Shown in pieces: positions 37,362 through 45,200 of a stretch of DNA of 64,000 nucleotides. The notes under the pieces are model-generated. The model was not told the origin of the DNA and did not search any database. It saw only the letters and a program-made list of their open reading frames with translations. The translations under genes were made by a program, and so were the position numbers. The stretch is from Alcanivoracaceae bacterium (GTDB taxonomy: Bacteria > Pseudomonadota > Gammaproteobacteria > Pseudomonadales > Alcanivoracaceae). Position 1 is the stretch's first letter; each line of letters begins with the position of its first letter. The stretch spans positions 237,089 to 301,088 of the forward strand of contig JAGLCJ010000013.1 in NCBI GenBank assembly GCA_023146255.1. The letters are read 5' to 3'.

Positions 37362-39140
37362 ATGGCGACCTATAAAGCACCACTCGACGATATGCGTTTT
37401 GTTCTGAATGATGTTTTCGAAGCCGAGAAGCTGTGGGCGTCGATGCCGGCGACGGCGGAAGTAACTCGTGATCTTGCCGATGCCATTCTCGAAGAAGCCG
37501 GCAAGATGGTCGAAGGTCTGCTGTTGCCGCTAAACCGCTCCGGTGACGAAGAAGGCTGCCAGTGGAACGATAGCGTGGTAACCACGCCGAAGGGCTTCAA
37601 GGAAGCCTACAAAACTTTTGCCGAGAACGGCTGGACCGCATTGGCGGGCAACCCGGTGTATGGCGGTCAGGGCATGCCGAAGAGTTTGTCGGTGCTGTTC
37701 GAAGAAATGATTCATGCCACTAACACTTCTTTCGCGCTGTACCCGCTGCTGTCCAATGGCGCCACCCTGTGTCTGGACGCCCACGCCACCGATGAGCTGA
37801 AAGAGATGTACTTGCCGAAGATGTACAGCGGCGAGTGGGCTGGCACCATGTGTCTGACCGAGCCGCACTGTGGCACCGATCTTGGGATCATGCGCAGCAA
37901 GGCAGTGCCGAATGGCGACGGCAGCTTCCAGGTATCCGGCACCAAGATCTTTATCACCGGTGGTGAGCACGACCTGACCAGCAACATCATCCATCTGGTG
38001 CTGGCGAAGCTGCCGGGCGCACCGGAAGGCTCGAAAGGTATTTCCCTGTTCCTGGTGCCGAAGTTCCTGCCCGATGCTGAGGGTAACGCCGGTGAGCGCA
38101 ATGGCGTCAAGTGTGGCTCGATTGAGCACAAGATGGGCATCAAGGGCTCTGCCACCTGCGTGCTGAATTTTGACGACGCCAGGGGCTGGCTGGTCGGTGA
38201 GGAAAATCAGGGTCTTGCTGCCATGTTCACCATGATGAACTACGAGCGTCTGTCGATTGGTTTGCAGGGCACCGGTCTGGGTGAAGCGAGTTACCAGAGT
38301 GCCGTGGCGTATGCAAAGGATCGCCTTCAGGGGCGCGCTGCCGATGGCGTGAAAAATGCTGCTGGCAATGCGGATCCGATCATTCATCACGGCGACGTGC
38401 GTCGCATGCTGCTGACCATGCGGGCGCTGAATGAGGGTGGTCGTGCATTGGCGGCCTATCTCGGCTTGCAACTTGATACTGCCAAGTTTTCTGAAGACGC
38501 CGCTGCCAAAGCGAAAGCAGAAGATCGCGTTGCGCTGCTGACGCCAGTGGCCAAGGCCTTCTTTACCGATCGCGGTCTGGAGACTTGTGTGATTGGTCAG
38601 CAGGTATTCGGCGGTCACGGTTATATCCGTGAATGGGGCATGGAGCAGTTCGTTCGTGATGCCCGCATTGCCCAGATTTACGAAGGCACCAACGGTATTC
38701 AGGCGCTGGATCTGGCCGGCCGTAAAGTGGCCCGTAACGGCGGCAAGTCAGTGCAGGCATTCCTCGCTGATGCGCGTGAGTGGCTGGCAGCAAATCGTGA
38801 TGTTGCGGCTATTGGCAAGCAGCTTGATCAGTTGGCCGATTCGCTTGATCTGCTGGAGTCTCTGACCGGAGATCTTCTCGCTCAGGCTGGTAAGGATCCG
38901 AATGCGATCAATGCTTCTGCTTGCGAATATCTCGATGTATTCGGCTATGTGGTTTATGCCTGGTTGTGGGCGCGGATGATGGCGGTGGCGGCACAGCATG
39001 CCGATCAGCCGTTGCAGTCGGCCAAGCTGATCACCGGCCGCTTCTACTTCGAGCGTCTGCTGCCCAAGGCGCAGGCACTTGCTACGCAGATGCGCGCAGG
39101 CAGCGAGTGCATGATGAGTCTGCCCGAGGCTGCGTTCTGA
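37362..39140 (+). CDS. Acyl-CoA dehydrogenase, second FadE1/FadE2-like paralogue
   Basis: 592 residues; the ATG has a GGAGAA site at 8 nt. Same architecture as the preceding gene: YKAPLDDMRFVLNDV, MCLTEPHCGTDLG, GGHGYIREWGMEQFVRD and a C-terminal helical module. The pair are clear tandem duplicates and are highly conserved in the catalytic core, including the EWGMEQ segment. The N-terminal 60 residues and C-terminal 120 residues differ more, which may reflect different chain-length preferences. It ends just before a strong bidirectional terminator shared with endA. Confidence 0.93.
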   Translation: MATYKAPLDDMRFVLNDVFEAEKLWASMPATAEVTRDLADAILEEAGKMVEGLLLPLNRSGDEEGCQWNDSVVTTPKGFKEAYKTFAENGWTALAGNPVYGGQGMPKSLSVLFEEMIHATNTSFALYPLLSNGATLCLDAHATDELKEMYLPKMYSGEWAGTMCLTEPHCGTDLGIMRSKAVPNGDGSFQVSGTKIFITGGEHDLTSNIIHLVLAKLPGAPEGSKGISLFLVPKFLPDAEGNAGERNGVKCGSIEHKMGIKGSATCVLNFDDARGWLVGEENQGLAAMFTMMNYERLSIGLQGTGLGEASYQSAVAYAKDRLQGRAADGVKNAAGNADPIIHHGDVRRMLLTMRALNEGGRALAAYLGLQLDTAKFSEDAAAKAKAEDRVALLTPVAKAFFTDRGLETCVIGQQVFGGHGYIREWGMEQFVRDARIAQIYEGTNGIQALDLAGRKVARNGGKSVQAFLADAREWLAANRDVAAIGKQLDQLADSLDLLESLTGDLLAQAGKDPNAINASACEYLDVFGYVVYAWLWARMMAVAAQHADQPLQSAKLITGRFYFERLLPKAQALATQMRAGSECMMSLPEAAF

Positions 39141-39158
39141 AAAGCAGTGATCAGGAAT

Positions 39159-39187
39159 AAAAAAGCCGGCTTTAAGCCGGCTTTTTT
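39159..39187. terminator. Bidirectional intrinsic terminator between acyl-CoA dehydrogenase and endA
   Basis: Stem 39159-39172 pairs with 39174-39187: an A-run, a GCCGGC core, then a T-run, so it can end transcription from both directions. It lies 18 bp after the dehydrogenase stop and 8 bp before the end of convergent endA. Confidence 0.9.
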
Positions 39188-39195
39188 ATTATTGG

Positions 39196-39837
39196 TTAGC
39201 GGCCGAAATTGTTCATGTTACTCAGGCGGTCGACCAAGTCAGGGTTGTCGATATAGGTATTGCGGTTGCCCTGAACCCGGGCGATGTTGTCGTTGCGTGC
39301 TTTTTCATCGGCGTCTGCTGGATCCAGTCGATGCCAGCGTTGATACATTTCCAGCGTGCCAACTAGCGGCAGGTTGTGTTGCTTGTGCATGTAGAGCACA
39401 GCTCGGGCGACATTTCCCTTGGCATGGTCCGGTGGTTCAAAAGTCTGGAAGGAGAGTTTGTAGCCGCAGTCTGACTGCCGGCTGTCCGGCGGCAGATCTC
39501 CGAACTGGCTGCCGCGGCGGTCGATTTCGACGCTGCGCTGGATCGGGTAAAGATTGTGCAGATCATTGGCAACCGCTGCATAGGCAGGCTTTTTTTCGCA
39601 TTGGCGCGAGGTGATGCAATTGAAATGCCGCAAAATCAGGTGGCTGCCATAGATAGCGTCAACCCGTACACCGCGGTCATTAGCGGCAAAGGGAACCTGA
39701 CAGTACAGAGTGGTACCACCACTGGTATAGATGCGGCTGACCAGCGTGTCGGCACCGTCCTCGGCAAAACACGCCATGCTGATGGTCGCTACGGATACAG
39801 CCAGTAATGCCCTGATACGAGTCATTTTCTCCCTCAT
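39196..39837 (-). CDS. endA: Endonuclease I (EndA), periplasmic DNase
   Basis: 213 residues. Signal peptide RIRALLAVSVATISMACFAE, then the EndA hallmarks DLHNLYPIQRSVE near residue 95, NVARAVLYM near 147 and the WHRLDPAD...VQGNRNTYIDNP stretch near the C-terminus (His/Asn metal-dependent nuclease, beta-beta-alpha-Me fold). EndA is a secreted non-specific DNase that degrades extracellular DNA. The ATG at 39837 is used here; a second ATG at 39825 follows GGGAG at short spacing and is also possible. Confidence 0.93.
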   Translation of the reverse strand: MREKMTRIRALLAVSVATISMACFAEDGADTLVSRIYTSGGTTLYCQVPFAANDRGVRVDAIYGSHLILRHFNCITSRQCEKKPAYAAVANDLHNLYPIQRSVEIDRRGSQFGDLPPDSRQSDCGYKLSFQTFEPPDHAKGNVARAVLYMHKQHNLPLVGTLEMYQRWHRLDPADADEKARNDNIARVQGNRNTYIDNPDLVDRLSNMNNFGR

Positions 39838-39946
39838 AGCCGGATCATAGCAAAATAATGTACAGAAGAAAGACCGAGATTCACGTCACAGATTCGATGA
39901 CGAGCGTGAAACGTGGTGTGAACGGTAGGGAAACGGTGACAAACGT

Positions 39947-40636
39947 TTAAAGGCTGCTTAACTCGAATTGCACTGGCAGGCTGAGGGAGGACAGCTGAGG
40001 CAGCAGCTCCTGATCGGGAGGAGGTAGACGCAATCGGACAAACAGGCGTTCGACGGCGCGGTCGAGCAGGGCGCTGCCGGAGCTGCGGACGATCCGGAAA
40101 TCTTCAATTTCTCCATTGGCGCCGACGGCAAAACTCACTTCCACAGTGCCTTCCTGACCGCGAAGTCGAGCCTGTGCCGGGTATTCTTTCAGTCGTTGAA
40201 TCCTGCTCTGGATGACACCGAGGTAGCGTTCAATCTCGCTGTCATTAGTGCCCTGATTTGAGGCACCCGCCAAGCCCATGACCTGACCGCCGCTAACGCT
40301 GTTGGCGTCGCTGCTGTCGTCTTCCTCGTCTTTGCTATCAGAGCTCTCCCGGGTGACCTCCGGGGCCGGCTCGGGTGCGGGCGCGGGCGCAAGGGAGGGT
40401 TTGACCTCGGCTACCGGCTTCGGTCTGGCTGGCGCCAGCGGCAGGGCTTTCGGCGGGCTGACAGGGGCGGCGGGTGTTGGCGCCGGGCGGCTGGCCAGTT
40501 TCAGGGTGATGCCGGACTGGGTTGCGTTGCCTTCGACGGCCTGGCCACGTTGCAAGCCTTCACTAACCTGCCAGAACAGCGGTACATGCAGTAGCACTGC
40601 AATGACCATGGCTGCCAGTTTCCAGGCTGGGCTCAT
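39947..40636 (-). CDS. tonB: TonB-family energy transducer
   Basis: 229 residues. One N-terminal membrane helix (LAAMVIAVLLHVPLFW), a long proline/alanine- and acid-rich periplasmic spacer (PAPTPAAPVSPPKALPLAP), then a C-terminal TonB domain (LKEYPAQARLRGQEGTVEVSF) with the conserved YP and the GxVxV pattern. It couples the ExbB-ExbD proton channel to outer-membrane receptors. It ends a four-gene minus-strand operon (exbB-exbD-exbD-tonB) with 4-bp overlaps and a Fur-like box upstream. Confidence 0.92.
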   Translation of the reverse strand: MSPAWKLAAMVIAVLLHVPLFWQVSEGLQRGQAVEGNATQSGITLKLASRPAPTPAAPVSPPKALPLAPARPKPVAEVKPSLAPAPAPEPAPEVTRESSDSKDEEDDSSDANSVSGGQVMGLAGASNQGTNDSEIERYLGVIQSRIQRLKEYPAQARLRGQEGTVEVSFAVGANGEIEDFRIVRSSGSALLDRAVERLFVRLRLPPPDQELLPQLSSLSLPVQFELSSL

Positions 40637-41037
40637 GGCAGGCTCCGTGTTACCAGCAGCACCTCGGTGATGCCGGCGTTACGCAGCCCTTCCAGCGCCG
40701 GCCGTAACAGCACCACAGGAATGCTGCCGTCGGTCAGCAGCTGTACCGGCCGGTCCTTGCGCAGGCCATCGAGTCGATCCGGCATATCAGCAATCGCCAT
40801 GGGCTCATCCTGCCAGAACAGGTTGCCATGCTGATCCACCACCAGCCGGATCGGTTCATCGCTGTCCGCAGAGGCGGCGGCGCTTTCCGGCGGGCTGACA
40901 TCAGCCGGCAGCCCGGGGGCCAGCTGGCCTGCGACCATAAAAAAGATCAGCAGCAGGAACACCACATTGATCAGCGGCAGCACCGGCTCGATATCCGGGC
41001 GCCGGCGACTGTCATCCGGTATGGAAAAGCGGCTCAT
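40633..41037 (-). CDS. exbD: ExbD/TolR-family biopolymer transport protein (second copy)
   Basis: 134 residues. One N-terminal membrane helix (LPLINVVFLLLIFFMVAGQL) with Asn where many ExbD proteins have the proton-relaying Asp, then a periplasmic domain with LVVDQHGNLFW. The second of two adjacent ExbD-like genes. In this copy the helix reads INVVFLL and lacks Asp, which could make it a non-conducting partner of the first copy. Overlaps both neighbours by 4 bp. Confidence 0.85.
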   Translation of the reverse strand: MSRFSIPDDSRRRPDIEPVLPLINVVFLLLIFFMVAGQLAPGLPADVSPPESAAASADSDEPIRLVVDQHGNLFWQDEPMAIADMPDRLDGLRKDRPVQLLTDGSIPVVLLRPALEGLRNAGITEVLLVTRSLP

Positions 41038-41417
41038 GGCAGCAGCTCCAGATGGACTTCAGTCTGGCCGCTGGCCTGCAGCAGATCGGTAACGCGCAGT
41101 ACCGCCTGAAGAGAGGCCTCGCCATCACTATCAACGTAAACCGGTTGCGGAGCCTGTTTTGCCAATCGCTGCGAGGCCTGCTCCAGCGTCAGGCGTTCGC
41201 CATTCAGTTCGATCAGGGATTCATCCAGCACGCTGATAAACAGCACCTGCTCATGAGCTGGCCGCGGCTCGCCAGTAACGGCCACTGACAGAGGCTGTCT
41301 GGCCAGATCAATAAAGCGGGTTGCCAGCATAAAAAACACCAGCAGGATAAACACCACATCAATCAGTGGTGTCAGGCCGATGCTGGTGGGCTTGCGAGCC
41401 GGCAGGTCAATGCGCAT
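41034..41417 (-). CDS. exbD: ExbD/TolR-family biopolymer transport protein (first copy)
   Basis: 127 residues. The single membrane helix LTPLIDVVFILLVFFMLATR carries the conserved Asp (LIDVVF), the proton-path residue of ExbD. The periplasmic part ends in VHLELLP. With ExbB it forms the inner-membrane motor that energises TonB. It starts 6 bp after exbB and overlaps the next exbD by 4 bp. Confidence 0.9.
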   Translation of the reverse strand: MRIDLPARKPTSIGLTPLIDVVFILLVFFMLATRFIDLARQPLSVAVTGEPRPAHEQVLFISVLDESLIELNGERLTLEQASQRLAKQAPQPVYVDSDGEASLQAVLRVTDLLQASGQTEVHLELLP

Positions 41418-41423
41418 GGCAGT

Positions 41424-42020
41424 TCAGCGCAGGCGGGCCAGACGGGCGAGTCGGTCTTCCAGCAGAAAGCGCAGTCGCTCCAGTGTCCGGTCAAACCAGT
41501 GGAATGCGGCCAGCGCCGGAATGGCAACACTCAGGCCGGCGGCGGTGGTTAGCAGTGCTTCCCAGATACCACCGGACAGCAACGCCGGATCAACCTGGGA
41601 GCCGGCCTGCTCCAGTGCGCGGAAAGCTTCGATCATGCCGAACACGGTGCCAAGCAGGCCGAGCAGCGGGGCGACCGCAGCAATCAATTCCAGTGCCCGC
41701 ATGCCGCCACGCAGGCCTTCAATTTGTTCCCGTGCCTGGCGTAGTGCTTCCTCTTCCCAGCCGTCGTCCAGTGCCAGTGCCGCAGCCAGTGTTCGGCTGA
41801 GCGGGTCCTTGCCTTCCTGAGCGGTGGCGATGGCCTGCTCGGCCTGACCGCGAGCCAGCAGGTTCAGGGCGGCATCACCATTGCCGGCTGCCAGTGGCCG
41901 CAGCAGGAAAAACTGGATCAGTTTGGCCACGATCACGGCACTGGCAGCCAGTGACAGCGCCAGCAGTAGCCACATCACCGGACCACCATTGGCAAGCCAG
42001 TCAGGGAGCATCAGGGGCAT
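41424..42020 (-). CDS. exbB: ExbB/MotA-TolQ family proton channel
   Basis: 198 residues from the ATG at 42020 (GAGGT site 4-5 nt upstream; the 216-residue reading begins before it). Three membrane helices are visible: near residue 15 (PVMWLLLALSLAASAVIVAKL), near 105-130 (LELIAAVAPLLGLLGTVFGMIEAF) and near 145-170 (EALLTTAAGLSVAIPALAAF), the last two in the conserved MotA/ExbB domain. First gene of the TonB-energising operon. Its promoter region contains a Fur-like palindrome. Confidence 0.92.
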   Translation of the reverse strand: MPLMLPDWLANGGPVMWLLLALSLAASAVIVAKLIQFFLLRPLAAGNGDAALNLLARGQAEQAIATAQEGKDPLSRTLAAALALDDGWEEEALRQAREQIEGLRGGMRALELIAAVAPLLGLLGTVFGMIEAFRALEQAGSQVDPALLSGGIWEALLTTAAGLSVAIPALAAFHWFDRTLERLRFLLEDRLARLARLR

Positions 42021-42077
42021 GGGGACCTCGGTCGAAACGGGAAAAACGGGATGGGCATTCTGAGGGTGGCACACCCT

Positions 42078-42098
42078 AAATGCAAGTGAATCTCATTT
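42078..42098. promoter_or_regulatory. Putative Fur box before exbB
   Basis: The 21-bp sequence is an imperfect palindrome flanked by AAATG and CATTT, with the alternating AT-rich hexamer pattern of Fur sites; the similarity is to the consensus, not an exact match. It ends 58 bp upstream of the exbB ATG, where the promoter should be. It also faces the promoter of the large lipoprotein gene (start 42261), so it may control both. Confidence 0.7.
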
Positions 42099-42260
42099 GG
42101 ATTTTGTCTCGCTGCCCCCCTGTTTACGGGGCGTTTTTGTAGTTTGTGGGTTGGTAGCATCCTCGGACGCCTATCGCTTTATCGGTATCGGGTCTGCTTC
42201 GGGATAACGGTGGAAGCGGAAAACGTTGTCAGCATGCATTTAATCGGGAAGGACTCATAG

Positions 42261-45200
42261 ATGAAACTTCGTTATTCCGTTAAGGCCCCTTGGGCAGTTT
42301 CCATGGCGGCCGCAGTCGCCCTCGTGCTCAGTGGCTGTGGTGGTGGTTCGGGTGGCGGCGCCAAGGCGCCGACGCTGTCCGGTACCGCTGCGGTGGGAGC
42401 GGCCATTGTCGGCGGGACAGTCACTGCACGCTGTGCTGACGGCAACACCTTTACCGAGGTGGTGACCACAGACGCCAACGGCAACTGGACCGGCACCCTG
42501 ACCAGCGGCACCATGCCATGCGCGTTGCAGATTACCGGTGGCACCCCTCCCGATACGCTGTACAGCTACGCCTCCAGTACCGGTACGGTCAACATCACCC
42601 CGCTGACAACTCTGGCATTGGCACAGGCCACTGGCCAGACACCGGCGGACTGGTTTAACGCATTCAGCGGCACACCGGTTGATGTGATCAGCGCGGTTAA
42701 CGAAGTGCTGGATGCGATGAGCGACACAGGTTTTGACGTGCCGGCAAACGGCAATCCGTTCACCACCTCGTTCGTTGCCGACGGCACCGGTTGGGACGGC
42801 TTGCTTGATGATCTGCGGCAGGCCATCAACGATGATCCTGCACTGGCCGATCTCGATGCGCTGGTGACGCTGGTGAAAGACGGCAACCTGAACAGCAGCA
42901 TTCCGGATGCCCCCGCGCCGCCTTCCTACAGCATCGAAGGCAGTATCAGTGGTGCCAGCGACGGCCTGAATGTGATCTGGGAAACCCGTGTTGATGGCTT
43001 CATCTATCACGATGGCGGTAACGCCAACGGTCCGGTGACCTTTACCTACGGCGACGGCCTTGCCGAAGGCACCGTCTGGAGTGTGGTCATAAACAGCGCG
43101 CCTGCAGGACAAACCTGTACCGTTACCAACGGCAGCGGCACCCTGACTGCCGATGTCAGCAACGTTAGCATTACCTGTTCGGATGTTGTGGTTGGCCCGA
43201 CTGATTACAGCATTAGCGGTACCATCAGTGGCGCATCCGGCACGGTGTCCTGGGAGAATCGTGTAGGTGGTGTGTTCTATCACGATGGCTTTAACGGCAA
43301 CGGTGCAGTGGCGTTCACCTATGGTGACGGCCTTGCTAGTGGCAGTAGTTGGGCCGTGGTGGTAACCGGTGCACCGGCCGGACAAACCTGTAATGTCAGC
43401 AATGGCAGCGGCACGCTGGCGGCTGATGTCAGCAACGTTGCTATTACCTGTTCCGATATTGTTGTCGGCCCGACCAGCTACAGCATTGAAGGTAGCATCA
43501 GTGGTGCATCTGCTACGGTTCACTGGCAGACCCTGGTGGACGACGAAATTTATCATTCCGGTAGCAGCATCAATGGTGCCGTCACGTTTACGCCGGTAGA
43601 AGAGATGCCGGCTGGTAGCGTCTGGAGTGTGCTGGTAAGCGAAGAGCCTGTCGGCCAGAACTGTAATGTGGCCAACGGCAGCGGCACGCTGAGCACGGAT
43701 ATTTTCAATGTTTCCATTTCCTGTCAGAACGAGGGTGGTGGTCCAGACCCGGAAGCGCCGATCTATGATTTTTCGGCTCTGAATCTGCAGCCGTCGGTGC
43801 CGGTTGGTATGGTGCCGACTGCTCCCGCGGCATCACCCACTAACCCGGCCGGTCAGATTCAAGCTTTGTTTATGCAGCTTGGTGATGCAGAGCGGGCAAA
43901 AGTGTTTGCCGCTCCACCGGTCGAGCTTCTGACAGAAGTTAACAACGATGTATACAGCAGTTCGCAGGTCTACGATATTTCCCAGTACGCTACCGATCAG
44001 AGTTGGCTGCGCCAGATCAGAATGAGTTTCGGTGCTGATGGTGAGGCGAACACTCCGGATGACTTCGTTCAGGCCTATACGGTTTATCCATATGGCTACA
44101 ATGGTGTTGCCTACAGCTTCACCCATCCCGGACCAGATGGTATGTGGTTCAGTGAAGATGATGTTGCCGGGGAGCACAACACTGGTAAGGCGGTGTACTT
44201 CCCGACAGGCGCGGTGCTCGAGTACGAAGGCGCCAGTGAGGGGGCCATTCTGATCATTCCGTGTTTGAACGTTGGCAGTGACGCCGTTGCCTTCACGGCG
44301 GATGACTCACCGGGCTGTACGCTGGGCTACCAGATCGCAGTGATCGATGGGGAAGGTAATCGTGGCCAGCTGGTAAGCTACGATGCGGCGGGCACCGATG
44401 GTCTGTGGTTCACCGCAGATGACAGGGTAAAGAATTATTCGCTGCTGACTTACAATGGAACCGGTGTCAGCGTTGGTTCTGTGCTTTACAACAACGATGG
44501 CGTAGACAATATCTGGTTTACCGCTGACGACAACGTCCAGCAGCACACGATGACCCTGCTGGGAGACGACTTCAAACCACGTTACACAGCCACCTATAAC
44601 AATCGTGGTGTCGATAACGCATGGTTCACGGCAGACGATGTGGTGCAGGCCTGGAGCTACTATGGCTATGACGCACAGGGCAACAATATCCTTGTCGCCT
44701 CGCACACCAGCAAGGGCGGTGATGCAGCCTGGTTTACTGCAGACGATTCCGCCACTGCCGTGATAAGTCTGAAAGATGAAAATGGCTACCCGATCATCGC
44801 CGGACAAATTACTTCCGGTGGCATGGGCCCGGATGGCATCTGGCTGAGTGGTGATGAAACGCTATTTGGCTATAGCCTTAGTGAATACAGGGCTGACGGC
44901 TTCCAGACGAGTCGTGCTGATATTAATGGCAGAGGAGCCGACAACAAGTGGTTTACCGCTGACGATCAGCCAAACAGCTTCAACTACTGGATCCGCGACT
45001 ATGATGCTGAAGGCAATATCATAGAGCAGTTCTACTTTGATCCTTCTCTGGCACCCGCTGAGAGCGCCTTCAGCGATGCACATATGACCAGCTACGAGAT
45101 TTACAATCAGGATCGCTCGCTGTCTGTGTATGTATATCGCAACCAGTATGGTTCTTCCTTCGGCGCAGATGAAACGCCGTTTACCGAAGACGATACTCTG

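Noticed and set aside
42255..43556. Minus-strand frame (433 residues) opposite the giant lipoprotein
   Set aside because: Shadow of the repeat region; it lacks a start context and any domain.
42920..43735. SGAS motifs in the lipoprotein repeats as ApbE flavinylation sites
   Set aside because: Each lacks the Asp/Asn three residues before SGA (Gly is there instead), so the [D/N]xxSGA[S/T] rule is not met.
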